NCBI GenBank assembly: GCA_963726785.1
Contig: CAVSDJ010000007.1
Location: 682,001-746,000, forward strand
DNA length: 64,000 bases
Direction of reading: 5' to 3'
From: DATEKX01 sp963726785
GTDB lineage: Bacteria > Acidobacteriota > Blastocatellia > UBA7656
The notes beneath the pieces are model-generated. The model worked only from the letters and a program-made list of their open reading frames with translations, had not been told where the DNA came from and did no database searches. The position numbers were made by a program, and so were the translations under genes. Shown one piece after another: positions 8,581-18,252 of this stretch (positions are counted from its first letter, which is position 1; each line of letters starts with the position of its first letter).

Positions 8581-8726
8581 AAACCGCTTTCTTTAACCTT
8601 TTCAGCTAATCCTCTTGAATATCCGCCTTCGGCGGCACGGGTGAAGTGTGAGATCCGAGCCGAGCCGCATTGGAATCCTTAACGGACTCCGATCTACGCT
8701 CTTCTTCGTGTTAGATTATCTTCATA

Positions 8727-11669
8727 ATGCCAGTGAACGCAATCGAAGCATTCATCGACACGCTGCCTGATCCACAGGGCGCGCGGTCTTTTTTCGAGAG
8801 GCTACAGGTTGATCTGAGTCGCGATCCGTTATTGCTTTCTCGATTGCTTACGATTGCAGCATACAGCCCGTTTCTCGCCGAAAACCTGCTCCGCCACCCG
8901 GAGCACATTGACTGGCTGCGACACGAGACCGAGCGCGATTTTGATCGCGTCAAAACGACGGAGCAACTCTCGGAAGAGCTTGCGCGCTTCGTCACGCGGA
9001 TGATGGACGCGGATCATCCTACGCGCCTCGGAAGATTCAAGCGCCGCGAGCTTCTCAGGATTTACTTGCGCGATTGTCTCGCTGTCGCCTCGCTTTCGGA
9101 AGTTACTGAAGAACTGTCGAACCTGGCCGACGTGATACTTCGGCGCGCCGTAGCGATTGCACATCAAGAGATGACCAATCGCTACGGCGCGCCGCTCACG
9201 CGCGACGAGCGCGGGCGCATAAAGACAGCCGAGCTTGCCGTAGTCGCGCTCGGCAAGCTCGGCTGTCGCGAATTGAATTACGCTTCTGACGTTGACTTGC
9301 TGTTTCTATACTCAGGCGAAGGCGAAACAGCCGGGCGCGACCGCCGCCCTGAATCTATGATAAGCAACAAAGAGTTTTTCAAAGCGGTCGCCTCCGAGAC
9401 GGTTCAGATCATAGGCAGCAGCGCGGGCGAAGGTGCCGTCTATCGAATAGACCTGCGGCTGCGCCCTTATGGCCGCGACGGCGATCTGGTTTGGGAGATA
9501 GAGCGCGCGGCAGATTACTATCACAACAAGGCGCATAACTGGGAGCGGCAGGCGCTCATCCGTGCCCGCGCATCGGCGGGGAGCGACCATGTCGTGGCCG
9601 AATTTTTAGACCTCGTGCGCGACCAGATATTTGCGCAAGACGCGCACGCGTTCGAAGAGATAAGGCTCGCGAAAGAGAAAATAGATCGCCGTCTGGCCGC
9701 GCGCCCCGGCGGGTTCAACGTCAAGCTAGGTCGCGGCGGCATACGCGAGATAGAGTTCATCGCTCAAGCATTGCAACTCCAGCACGGCGGGCGCGAGCCG
9801 TGGGTGCGAACAGCGCAGACTTTAATAGTGCTTGCGCGACTCGCCGAAAAGAGCTACCTCACGGAAGCGGAGCGGGCGCGATTGAGCGCAGCTTATACCT
9901 TCCTGAGAACTATCGAGCACCGATTGCAGATGGAACACGGCGCGCAGACGCACACGCTCCCCTTGGCGCGCGAGCGATTGGAACTTGTCGCCCGCCGCTC
10001 GGGCTACGCGGATACAGATCAATTCGTCCGAGACCTCGAAGATCACACCGCATCTGTGCGAGCAATTTATAACCGCGTGTTTGCCGCAAGCAGCGAGCCT
10101 CAATCTGCGACCACAAGCGAAGAGCGAGAGTTTGAAAAGGAAGTTGACGACGAAACAGACCGGCTGATCAGGCACGCCGCCGTGGCGCTAGTGAAGTTGA
10201 TTCGAGCGCAAGACTCAGTTGCTTTGGATGATAAAGCAGTGCGCGTTTTAAACGATAGCGATGTGGAGCAGATCATCAGTCGCGCGCTGCCTTCTGCGAT
10301 CAACCCTCTGCGTTCGCTTCGCAACCTGACCGCATGGGCCGAGTCGTTTGCCACCTATGCGCGCGATCAGGTTAAAGAATGGAGAGTTGTTAACAGAGAT
10401 TGGGCTGAGATCATCAAAAGATTGCTTCCCACTTTAAGCAGTCATTATCTTTCTCACATGCTCACATCGCGGCCCGCGCTTGCCGCGGCGCTTGTCGGTG
10501 AGACTCAACGCGACCGAGCAGATTTTCTACAGGTGATGCGCGCCGCAATCAATAAAGAGCATCCTCTGGCGGCGAAGACCGATGCGCTGCGCCGAGCCTG
10601 GTACCAGCAGATTATCTCCATAGGCCAACAGGACATGATGAGTGTTGGAGGCCGTGAGCCGGGGGCTGGGCAGGATATGCCTTCATCAGCCACCGACCTG
10701 CGCTCAAATAATCTTGCTCAGACGGCGCTTGCCGAAGCGGCATTGCGACTGGCTGTAGATATTGCGCTTGAATCGCTCGGCATACATAAACCGGCACCCG
10801 CCCTGCCTTTCACCATTCTGGGGCTTGGGCGATTAGGCCACGCAGGAATGGATTACGGCTCGGACCTTGATCTGCTGGTGGTATTCGATGACGCGGCAGA
10901 GTGGCTTCCTGCCAGTGAAGGCGATGCGCTCAAAGGCTTTCACTCTCCACACGAATTTTATGCGAAGCTCACATCCGAAGTCGTTCACGCGCTGTCATCA
11001 ATAACTCGTGAAGGTCTGCTCTATCGCATTGACCTCAGGCTCAGGCCCGAAGGAAAGAACGGCCCGCTCGCTCAAGGGTTTTCTGGATTGCTCGCCTATC
11101 TTTCCAGCCGCGCATCGGCGTGGGAGCACTCGGCATATCTAAAAGCGCGCGAGGTCGCAGGCGACATGGAGTTTGGCGCGCGAGTGAGAGCCGCCGTTTG
11201 CCAATCATGTTTTGACGCCGCATCAAACAACCCATCGCTCAAAGAAGAACTGGCCGACATCAGAGTGCGGCTCGAAAGCGAGAAAGCGCGTAAAGGGAGA
11301 CCGAACATCAAATGGGGCAGAGGCGGGATGACCGATGTTTATTTCATAACCCGCTATCTTCAGCTCCGCGACCGAATCTATTTTCCGACCGAGCAAGGGA
11401 CTGCGGCGCTCATCGCGCATCTAGGCGACGTGGGCTCGCTCGACGATGAATCTGCGCGAGTGTTATTTGAAGGATACTCTTTCTTGAGAAGGCTCGATCA
11501 CTGGATGCGGTTACTGCTCGACCGGCCAACGCCGCTTCTGCCCGCTTCAAATGTCGCGCTGGATGATCTGGCGCGGGCGCTCGCCTGCGCGTCTGTCGAA
11601 GAGTTCGAGCAACAACTTGCCGCTCACACATCAGCCATTCGAGAAGTCTACGAACGCGTGTTCAGATAA
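8727..11669 (+). CDS. glnE: Bifunctional glutamine synthetase adenylyltransferase / adenylyl-removing enzyme
   Basis: GlnE adenylylates and deadenylylates glutamine synthetase in response to PII and glutamine. At 980 residues it is full length. It shows the expected duplicated nucleotidyltransferase domains: N-terminal (deadenylylase) with NYASDVDLLFLY (D188, D190) and C-terminal (adenylylase) with YGSDLDLLVVFD (D713, D715). Each is followed by an LRLRP motif (YRIDLRLRPYGRDG, YRIDLRLRPEGKNG) and GRGGIREIEF or GRGGMTDVYF. No glnA or glnB is adjacent. The ribosome binding site is weak, so the start at 8727 is less certain than the rest. It converges with the heptosyltransferase gene, with 13 bp between stops. 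Confidence 0.95.
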   Translation: MPVNAIEAFIDTLPDPQGARSFFERLQVDLSRDPLLLSRLLTIAAYSPFLAENLLRHPEHIDWLRHETERDFDRVKTTEQLSEELARFVTRMMDADHPTRLGRFKRRELLRIYLRDCLAVASLSEVTEELSNLADVILRRAVAIAHQEMTNRYGAPLTRDERGRIKTAELAVVALGKLGCRELNYASDVDLLFLYSGEGETAGRDRRPESMISNKEFFKAVASETVQIIGSSAGEGAVYRIDLRLRPYGRDGDLVWEIERAADYYHNKAHNWERQALIRARASAGSDHVVAEFLDLVRDQIFAQDAHAFEEIRLAKEKIDRRLAARPGGFNVKLGRGGIREIEFIAQALQLQHGGREPWVRTAQTLIVLARLAEKSYLTEAERARLSAAYTFLRTIEHRLQMEHGAQTHTLPLARERLELVARRSGYADTDQFVRDLEDHTASVRAIYNRVFAASSEPQSATTSEEREFEKEVDDETDRLIRHAAVALVKLIRAQDSVALDDKAVRVLNDSDVEQIISRALPSAINPLRSLRNLTAWAESFATYARDQVKEWRVVNRDWAEIIKRLLPTLSSHYLSHMLTSRPALAAALVGETQRDRADFLQVMRAAINKEHPLAAKTDALRRAWYQQIISIGQQDMMSVGGREPGAGQDMPSSATDLRSNNLAQTALAEAALRLAVDIALESLGIHKPAPALPFTILGLGRLGHAGMDYGSDLDLLVVFDDAAEWLPASEGDALKGFHSPHEFYAKLTSEVVHALSSITREGLLYRIDLRLRPEGKNGPLAQGFSGLLAYLSSRASAWEHSAYLKAREVAGDMEFGARVRAAVCQSCFDAASNNPSLKEELADIRVRLESEKARKGRPNIKWGRGGMTDVYFITRYLQLRDRIYFPTEQGTAALIAHLGDVGSLDDESARVLFEGYSFLRRLDHWMRLLLDRPTPLLPASNVALDDLARALACASVEEFEQQLAAHTSAIREVYERVFR

Positions 11670-11682
11670 TAAATCTAAAGCA

Positions 11683-12735
11683 CTATCTAGATGCGCTGAC
11701 CAGCAGTTCACGGGCGGCGCGGTAAACATCACCGACTCCGACGCGAGTCATGCAACGATGATCAATCGGGCATTCGCGCAACATGCAGGGCGAGCATTCG
11801 ACCTGGTGGCGCACGACCGCAGCCACGTCCGAAAACGGGCGCGTTGACACATGTTCAGTTGGCCCGAAGACGACTACCGTCGGGACATTCAGCGCCGCCG
11901 ACACATGCGCCGTGCCTGTGTCGTTCGATAAGACCAGAGACGCGCAAGCAAGCGTAGCCTTCAACTCTGCGATGCTCGTTCGACCCGCGAGCACGACCGC
12001 GCGCGCGCGCATATGTCGCGCGACTTCATTAGCCGTCTCGATGTCGCCCGCTACTCCGATTATGATCGTTTGAAATCCGTTGCGCTCGCTCAACTGGTCT
12101 GCCGTCTCGGCGAAGCGTTCGGCAAGCCATTGCTTTGCGCGGCTGTTGGTCGCGCCGGGATTGATAGCCACTATGCGCGCCGTTCGATCAACGCCCGACT
12201 CTTCAAGCAGATGTCGAGCCTTCTCTTTTTGCTCTTGAGTGACGCGAAGCAGTGGTCTGGAAGTTTCCATTTCAACGTGACTCGCGCCCGTTAGTGTTCG
12301 CTCGACGTGAGACGCGATGTTCAAGTAGTAGCGGACTTGATGCAGAGCCTTGAAGTTTTCTTCAAATGGAATGACGTAATCAAGAAGCGCGCGGCGGCCA
12401 TCGGTCGCATAACCGGCAACTTTAGCGATGCGGCCTGCGCGAGCCATCAATGCCGCCCCGTATGCGTTTTGAAACAAGATAGCCAGATCGAATCGTTCGC
12501 GGCGCAAGCGACGCGCATCGCTTATGAAATGCTTTGCTTTTTGCGCGAGACTTTGAGCGTCGCGCACTGAAATCAAATCGTCCGCCAGCCCTTCGCCGTC
12601 GAACAGGCCCGCGACCCATGGCCGAGCGGTCAGCGTGATATGCGAATCGGCAAAAATGCGCCGCAACTCTCTGAGCGCGGGCACGGCCATCACCGCGTCG
12701 CCAACCCAATTCGGCACGCGAATCATTACTTTCAT
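11683..12735 (-). CDS. waaF: GT9 heptosyltransferase (ADP-heptose:LPS heptosyltransferase II type)
   Basis: A protein of 350 residues beginning MKVMIRVPNWVGDAVMAVPAL, the diagnostic N-terminus of GT9/WaaF. The second Rossmann half carries IVAINPGATNSRAKQW, VLSNDTGTAHVSAAL and VVVFGPTEH. Family role: transfer of heptose from ADP-heptose to the LPS inner core, on the cytoplasmic side. It follows the nucleotidyltransferase gene by 13 bp on the same strand, so the two are likely co-transcribed for envelope sugar synthesis. The exact acceptor cannot be read from sequence. Confidence 0.88.
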   Translation of the reverse strand: MKVMIRVPNWVGDAVMAVPALRELRRIFADSHITLTARPWVAGLFDGEGLADDLISVRDAQSLAQKAKHFISDARRLRRERFDLAILFQNAYGAALMARAGRIAKVAGYATDGRRALLDYVIPFEENFKALHQVRYYLNIASHVERTLTGASHVEMETSRPLLRVTQEQKEKARHLLEESGVDRTARIVAINPGATNSRAKQWLAERFAETADQLSERNGFQTIIIGVAGDIETANEVARHMRARAVVLAGRTSIAELKATLACASLVLSNDTGTAHVSAALNVPTVVVFGPTEHVSTRPFSDVAAVVRHQVECSPCMLRECPIDHRCMTRVGVGDVYRAARELLVSASR

Positions 12736-12748
12736 AAGAACTAGACTT

Positions 12749-13780
12749 TTAGATCTGGCTGTAATCAGTGATGACAGATTTATCGCCGAGCACCGCGCCG
12801 CCTGCGATTGTGACCGAGCGACCGATGTGGCAACTGCGGCCTGCGACCATGCCTTGAAGCGTTGCGCCTGAGCCTATTCGCGAACTGCCGCGCACCACGC
12901 AGTTTTCGATTCGCGCGCGTTCTTCGATGTAAGAGTTGCGGCCTACGACCGAGTTGATTATCTGCGCGCCCGCTTTCACGGTGCACGATGGGTCAACAAT
13001 CGAAGTCTGATCAATCTCCGCCGTCTCATCGAATTTCTCGCCGCGCGCGGCAGGCAAGCGATCCAGCAAATTCACCTTGCCAGCAAGCACATCCATGTTC
13101 GCTTGAAGGTAGCTTGAAGCAGTGCCGATGTCGCGCCAGTAGCCGCGCCACGTGTAAGCATAAAAAGGCTCGCGGCGTTCCAGCAGTTGCGGGAAGACTC
13201 CGTACTCGAACATGAAAGGCTCGCCTTCGGGGATGTAATCGAGCACGCGCGGTTCGAGTATGTAGATGCCAGCGTTGATCGTATCACACGTCACTTCTTC
13301 GGGCTTCGGCTTTTCAAGGAATCGCCGCACATGATTTTCGCTGTCTGTTTCGACAAGCCCGTAGGCAGTCGGATTCGGAACGGGCGTGAGCACTATGGTC
13401 GCGGCTGCGTTGCGCTCGCGGTGAAGGCGAATCACTTCGTTTATGTCAATGTCTGTGAGCACGTCGCCGTTGAAAACAACGGTCGTTTCGCGTATCAGGC
13501 CCGCGGCGTTGCGATACGCGCCCGCAGTGCCGAGCGGAGAGGCTTCTACTGTGTAGCTGATTTTTACATCGTAATCAGTGCCATCGCCGAGTTTGTCTTC
13601 GATCTTTTGAGGCTGGTACGAGAGCGACAAGATAACGTCGCGCACGTCCGCTCGCTTGAGCAGTTCGAGTTGATAAAGAAGGAACGGGCGATTGGCTATT
13701 GGAACTATCGGTTTGGGCGTGTGCATGGTGAGGGGACGCAGTCGAGTTCCTTTTCCGCCCGCTAGTATCAGTGCCTGCAT
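12749..13780 (-). CDS. Sugar-phosphate nucleotidyltransferase with left-handed beta-helix (mannose-1-P guanylyltransferase-like)
   Basis: A protein of 343 residues. The N-terminal nucleotidyltransferase domain has the signature LILAGGKGTRLRPLT (5-19), PKPIVPIANRPF, VFNGDVLTDID and FLEKPKPEEV. The C-terminal region from about 255 holds hexapeptide-type repeats (VKAGAQIINSVVGRNSYI, IGSGATLQGMVAGRSCHIG). This layout fits the GDP-mannose pyrophosphorylase or glucose-1-phosphate thymidylyltransferase class; substrate cannot be decided by eye. It is the first gene of a two-gene operon with the heptosyltransferase, where an ADP-heptose or GDP-mannose role would be logical. Confidence 0.85.
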   Translation of the reverse strand: MQALILAGGKGTRLRPLTMHTPKPIVPIANRPFLLYQLELLKRADVRDVILSLSYQPQKIEDKLGDGTDYDVKISYTVEASPLGTAGAYRNAAGLIRETTVVFNGDVLTDIDINEVIRLHRERNAAATIVLTPVPNPTAYGLVETDSENHVRRFLEKPKPEEVTCDTINAGIYILEPRVLDYIPEGEPFMFEYGVFPQLLERREPFYAYTWRGYWRDIGTASSYLQANMDVLAGKVNLLDRLPAARGEKFDETAEIDQTSIVDPSCTVKAGAQIINSVVGRNSYIEERARIENCVVRGSSRIGSGATLQGMVAGRSCHIGRSVTIAGGAVLGDKSVITDYSQI

Positions 13781-13923
13781 TAGAGGTTATAACTCCTGTT
13801 TATGAAGTGGTGCTTAACAAATTAAGCGAAATTTTATCACCGCCGGGCGCATGGTGACAAATGGGGCTTTCCTTGCCCGGCATTCAGCCGCGCCATATAA
13901 TCAATATTAGGAGAAATAAAGAT

Positions 13924-15105
13924 ATGAAAGATGCAGTCATCTTATCAGGCGCGCGAACGCCCGTAGGCAAATTCATGGGCGCGCTCGCGGATTTCAGCGC
14001 GATTGATCTAGGCGTCATTGCCGCTCGCGCTGCAATCGAGCGCGCGGGCATTGATCCGCAACTGGTCAACGAAGTCATTTATGGCAACGTCGTGCAGGCG
14101 GGCAACGGCCAGAACCCCGCTCGACAGGTCGCGCTCCGCGCTGGCATTCCCGATGCCGTGTCGGCGCTTACGATCAACAAAGTATGCGGCTCGGGACTAA
14201 AAGCCGTGATGCTCGCGGCGAACGGGATAAAGGTAGACGAAATTGAAATAGCAGTCGCGGGCGGAATGGAGTCAATGACCAACGCGCCTTACCTGCTGAA
14301 GAAAGCGCGGCTGGGTTATCGAATGGGCAACGGCGAGTTGATTGATTCGATGATACAGGACGGATTGTGGTGCGCGTTCGACGACTGGCACATGGGCTGC
14401 ACTGGCGAAGTCGTGGCCGAACGCTTCAACGTCTCGCGCGAAGAGCAGGACGAGTATGCTTTCAACTCGCACCGCAAAGCGATTGCGGCGATGAAAGAAG
14501 GCCGCTTCGACCAGGAGATAGTGCCGGTCGAAATCCCGCAGAAGAAAGGCTTGCCGCTCGTGATTCGCACGGACGAAGGCCCGCGCGAAGACACATCGCT
14601 CGAAGCTCTCGCGCGACTGAAACCTGCGTTCAAGAAAGAGGGTGGAACAGTGACTGCTGGCAACGCGCCGGGCGTAAACGATGGCGCAGCCGCGCTCGTC
14701 GTGACTTCTGATGAGGTCGCGCGCCGTTTGGGTCGCAAGCCTATGGCTCGCATAGTGGCGCAGGCGACGAGCGGAGTCGAGCCGAAGCTTGTAATGATGG
14801 CTCCCGTGACTGCGATTCAAAAGACGCTCGAACGCGCCGGGTGGGATTTAGCCGATGTTGACTTGATCGAGTTGAACGAAGCATTTTCAGTTCAGGCCGT
14901 AGCGATAACGCGCGAGTTGGGGATTGACCCTGCGCGATTGAACGTCAACGGCGGCGCAGTAGCGTTGGGCCATCCAATAGGCGCGAGTGGCGCGCGATTG
15001 CTCGTGACTTTGCTGTACGAGATGCAGCGGCGAGACGTGCGTCGCGGGCTTGCGGCGTTGTGTCTTGGCGGCGGCAACGCAGTGGCGATGGCAATCGAGC
15101 GATAA
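13924..15105 (+). CDS. Acetyl-CoA acetyltransferase (thiolase)
   Basis: A protein of 393 residues, the normal length for a biosynthetic or degradative thiolase. The start at ATG 13924 has AGGAGA at 13909-13914; an in-frame upstream ATG at 13861 has none. Catalytic residues are in place: NKVCGSG (C88), ALGHPIGASG (H350) and LCLGGGNA (C380). It condenses or cleaves acetoacetyl-CoA in the cytoplasm. It is monocistronic, ending at a perfect hairpin. Choice between AtoB/PhaA and FadA roles is not possible without partner genes, none of which are adjacent. Confidence 0.93.
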   Translation: MKDAVILSGARTPVGKFMGALADFSAIDLGVIAARAAIERAGIDPQLVNEVIYGNVVQAGNGQNPARQVALRAGIPDAVSALTINKVCGSGLKAVMLAANGIKVDEIEIAVAGGMESMTNAPYLLKKARLGYRMGNGELIDSMIQDGLWCAFDDWHMGCTGEVVAERFNVSREEQDEYAFNSHRKAIAAMKEGRFDQEIVPVEIPQKKGLPLVIRTDEGPREDTSLEALARLKPAFKKEGGTVTAGNAPGVNDGAAALVVTSDEVARRLGRKPMARIVAQATSGVEPKLVMMAPVTAIQKTLERAGWDLADVDLIELNEAFSVQAVAITRELGIDPARLNVNGGAVALGHPIGASGARLLVTLLYEMQRRDVRRGLAALCLGGGNAVAMAIER

Positions 15106-15117
15106 GTAAATTTACTC

Positions 15118-15145
15118 TGAGAGCGCAGACCGGACTGCGCTCTCA
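15118..15145 (+). terminator. Perfect hairpin after thiolase gene
   Basis: TGAGAGCGCAG (15118-15128) and CTGCGCTCTCA (15135-15145) form an uninterrupted 11-bp stem with a 6-nt loop, 12 bp after the stop. There is no T-run, so it may be a weak intrinsic terminator or an RNA-stabilising hairpin. Confidence 0.6.
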
Positions 15146-15175
15146 ACCCACCTTTGATTCTGCTATGTTGATTGC

Positions 15176-15195
15176 ATCACAGATTGAGTTGTGAT
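15176..15195. promoter_or_regulatory. Short inverted repeat before the STAND gene
   Basis: ATCACA (15176-15181) and TGTGAT (15190-15195) are perfect complements 8 nt apart, 35 bp before ATG 15230. The half-sites are those of Crp/Fnr-type operators but in inverted order, so assignment to such a regulator is speculative. Confidence 0.3.
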
Positions 15196-15229
15196 AATTA
15201 CCTTGGCATCTCTTCACGAGGTGCCCTGA

Positions 15230-18200
15230 ATGACTGAACGCAAAGTAGTAATAGTAAGCAGCACCGCTCGCGATTTACCTGAGCATCGCAAAGAAGTATT
15301 GGACGCCTGTTTGCGGCAGGGAATGTTTCCGCAGATGATGGAACACCTGACTGCTGCTAATGGCGATGCGATTGCCGAGTCGTTGAGGATTATTGACGAG
15401 GCTGACATTTATCTGGGCGTCTTCGCTTATCGTTATGGCTATGTACCGAACGGTCATAAAGTTTCTATCACCGAGATGGAATACAACCGTGCCGTCGAGC
15501 GCGACGTTCCGAGATTGATCTTCTTGATGCATGATGATCATCCGGTTAAGCCATCGGACGTTGAAACGGGCGAAGGCGCGCAGAAGCTGAAGGCATTCAA
15601 AGAGCGGCTCACAGTGGAGCGAGTTGTCAGCTTTTTCAAATCACCTGCCGACCTGCGTGCCAATGTTATTGATAGTCTGTCTCACTATCGCGAACGCGCT
15701 GCAACGGCCTTTCACTACGTCAGCGACATACCCGGGCCGCCCGAAATATATGTCGCTCATCCTTATACTCTTTTGCAAACGCGCGATCTGGTTGGTCGTC
15801 AGCAGGAACTCAGCCTGCTGACCGATTGGGTATCAAATCCAAGCTCGGAAGTTTATCAAGCTCGCATCCTTAATATAGTCGCCCTCGGCGGCATGGGTAA
15901 AAGCGCGATTACCTGGAAATGGTTCAACAACATGGCTCCAAACGAAATGAAGCCGATGGCGGGTCGCATGTGGTGGAGCTTTTACGAAAGCGATGCGACG
16001 TTTGAGAATTTCATCATTCGCGCGCTTGCTTATGTGACGGGCCGGGCGAGACAAGACATCGAGAAAAACACAAAGCCGGTCGAACGCGAAGATATGTTGC
16101 TGGCCTTTCTTGACAAAGAGCCGTTCCTGTCAGTACTCGACGGGATGGAACGAATCTTGATCGCCTACGCGCGAATGGACGCAAACAGGCTCGCCGATGA
16201 TGATCTCGACCAGCGGACGGCCAATTTTGTAGCTAACGCACAGGGGGCTGCGCAGTCTTTCACCGGTCAGCATAACTTGCGCAAGACCGCCGACCCGCGC
16301 GCGGGCAATTTCTTGCGCAAGCTGGCCCGCGTTCGAGCATCGCGGATACTGGTCAGCACGCGGCTTTACCCGGCAGATTTGCAAATCGGAACAGGCGCAG
16401 GCGAACCCATCCCCGGCAGCTTCGCATATTCTTTGCGCGGTTTGAGCGATGGTGACGCCTTGAATCTGTGGCGCGCATTCAAAGTTAACGGCTCACAGAA
16501 TGATTTGCTACGCCTATTTCAAACATTCGGGAAGCATCCGCTGCTGATACACGCGCTTGCCAGCAAGATTGCCAATTACCGTCCCGCGCCAGGTGACTAT
16601 GACCGATGGAGCAAAGATAATCCTGATTTCGATCCTTTCAGTTTGCCAATGGACCGGCGTAAATCGCACGTGCTGGGCTTTGCTTTCCACGATTTGGATG
16701 CATCGGCTAGAAGAGCGTTGCATACGATTGCCGCGTTTCGCATGCCTGCGACTTATGACACCCTCGTCGCAGTGCTAGTTGGTGATGACAAAGTTTTCCC
16801 GAATGAACCGGCACTGGATGCTGCGCTCACAGAATTAGAAGGTCGCGGGCTGTTGGGATGGGATAGGCCCGGCAATCGGTACGACCTGCATCCCATTGTG
16901 CGCGGGGCAATTTGGAGCCTCCTAGAACATACAACCAAACATGATATTTATGGCACGCTGGAATCATATTTCAAATCTCGGCCTTTAAGCCTGAAGAAAG
17001 TTGAAAGCCTCAGTGACTTGACAGTAAGTATCGAGTTGTACAATACCCTGATTAACCTGAAGCGTTACGAAGATGCTTTCATTATCTTTCAAGACCGCCT
17101 CGATCATGCGATGTTTTACCTTCTTAGCGCAAACAGGGAGCGCGCCGAACTATTGAGGGCGCTCTTCCCAAAAGACGCTCAAGGAGATGAGCAGTCGCCA
17201 AATGTCAACGGCGATAATATGAAAGCAGATGTGCTCAATGCGCTGGCAAAAAGTTATCATTACAGCTACGCCGATAAGCCGAATCAAGCGTCAATGTTGT
17301 ATCGTCGCGCAGGGCTACTCTATCAAAAGCAAAATGATTCTAATAAATTGAATAAGAACCTCTGCAACCTGTCAGGGGCGTTTCGCTTGTCCGGCAAATT
17401 GCGCGATTCGGAAGCAGCAGCCAAAAGCGCGCTCTTTAATGCTACCACCGATTCGGACATCTATCGGAAAATGATTGCTCTTGGATATTTGGGGTTGGCG
17501 CTATCGGTCCGGGGCGAGATTGACGATAGTAATAAGGCGCTTGAGCAAACTTTGAACATGTCTCGTAACCAGAATTCCGTGCGAGTCGAAGGCGCTACAA
17601 ACACTGACCTCTCCCAGAGATCAATCTGGATCGGTGAGTACGAGCACGCTCTTTCATTTGCAGATCGTGCATGGCAGATGGCTGCCGCTTTTCGATTCGA
17701 GCGCGATTTCATCCGGGCCGCACGGTTACAGGGTCAAGCGGCAATGGCGCTGAATGATCTCCAAATGTCAGAAGAGCGCCTCCGTCATGCTTTGATGCGC
17801 GCTCGCACTGCGAATTTCATAGCTGAAGAGTTCCAGGTAGTGGTCGCGCTGGCCGAGTTACGGCGGCGGCAGGGCAACCCCGAATCCGCGCGTGAATTGC
17901 TCGATGACGTTTGGGAATCCGCCGAGCGAGGGCCGTATCCGACTTTTCACGCCGACGCCTTAAATATATTGGCGCAGATTGAATGCGATGCGGGCAACAC
18001 GGACAAAGCTGTTCAAGCGGCTACCGAAGCTTATCGCAAAGCGTGGTGCGACGGGCCGCCGTTCGCTTATCACTGGGGACTCGAAGCCGCGCGCAAACAT
18101 CTCGCGGAACTTGGCGCGGCGGAACCAATAGACCTGCCGCCCTTCGATGAATCGAAATATGAGCCGATGCCTGATGTAGAAATTGACCCGCCGGATTTGC

Positions 18201-18238
18201 CCGTTGAAGTGGAATCGAAGGACTCGCCGGAAGAATAG
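15230..18238 (+). CDS. DUF4062 - STAND NTPase - TPR protein
   Basis: A protein of 1002 residues with three parts. Residues 1-100 are a DUF4062 domain (KVVIVSSTARDLPEHRKEV, DIYLGVFAYRYGYVP, SITEMEYNRAV), a TIR-like fold found in front of STAND ATPases. Next is an NB-ARC-like NTPase: Walker A GGMGKS (220-225), Walker B LSVLDGM (D304), ILVSTR (373-378) and a GxP-type motif GKHPLLIHALA (from 434). From about 600 to 960 are helical TPR-like repeats, ending in an acidic Pro-rich tail. By analogy, ligand binding to the repeats would trigger nucleotide-driven oligomerisation and activate the N-terminal domain. It stands alone between a thiolase and a convergent DDAH gene, with its own upstream inverted repeat. 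Function could be phage defence, programmed cell death or signalling; none is shown. Confidence 0.85.
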   Translation: MTERKVVIVSSTARDLPEHRKEVLDACLRQGMFPQMMEHLTAANGDAIAESLRIIDEADIYLGVFAYRYGYVPNGHKVSITEMEYNRAVERDVPRLIFLMHDDHPVKPSDVETGEGAQKLKAFKERLTVERVVSFFKSPADLRANVIDSLSHYRERAATAFHYVSDIPGPPEIYVAHPYTLLQTRDLVGRQQELSLLTDWVSNPSSEVYQARILNIVALGGMGKSAITWKWFNNMAPNEMKPMAGRMWWSFYESDATFENFIIRALAYVTGRARQDIEKNTKPVEREDMLLAFLDKEPFLSVLDGMERILIAYARMDANRLADDDLDQRTANFVANAQGAAQSFTGQHNLRKTADPRAGNFLRKLARVRASRILVSTRLYPADLQIGTGAGEPIPGSFAYSLRGLSDGDALNLWRAFKVNGSQNDLLRLFQTFGKHPLLIHALASKIANYRPAPGDYDRWSKDNPDFDPFSLPMDRRKSHVLGFAFHDLDASARRALHTIAAFRMPATYDTLVAVLVGDDKVFPNEPALDAALTELEGRGLLGWDRPGNRYDLHPIVRGAIWSLLEHTTKHDIYGTLESYFKSRPLSLKKVESLSDLTVSIELYNTLINLKRYEDAFIIFQDRLDHAMFYLLSANRERAELLRALFPKDAQGDEQSPNVNGDNMKADVLNALAKSYHYSYADKPNQASMLYRRAGLLYQKQNDSNKLNKNLCNLSGAFRLSGKLRDSEAAAKSALFNATTDSDIYRKMIALGYLGLALSVRGEIDDSNKALEQTLNMSRNQNSVRVEGATNTDLSQRSIWIGEYEHALSFADRAWQMAAAFRFERDFIRAARLQGQAAMALNDLQMSEERLRHALMRARTANFIAEEFQVVVALAELRRRQGNPESARELLDDVWESAERGPYPTFHADALNILAQIECDAGNTDKAVQAATEAYRKAWCDGPPFAYHWGLEAARKHLAELGAAEPIDLPPFDESKYEPMPDVEIDPPDLPVEVESKDSPEE

Positions 18239-18252
18239 ATAGTTTTCAATCA

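Noticed and set aside
15176..15195. Canonical Crp binding site before the STAND gene
   Set aside because: The half-sites are in the reverse order (TCACA...TGTGA) with 10 bp between them, not TGTGA-N6-TCACA.
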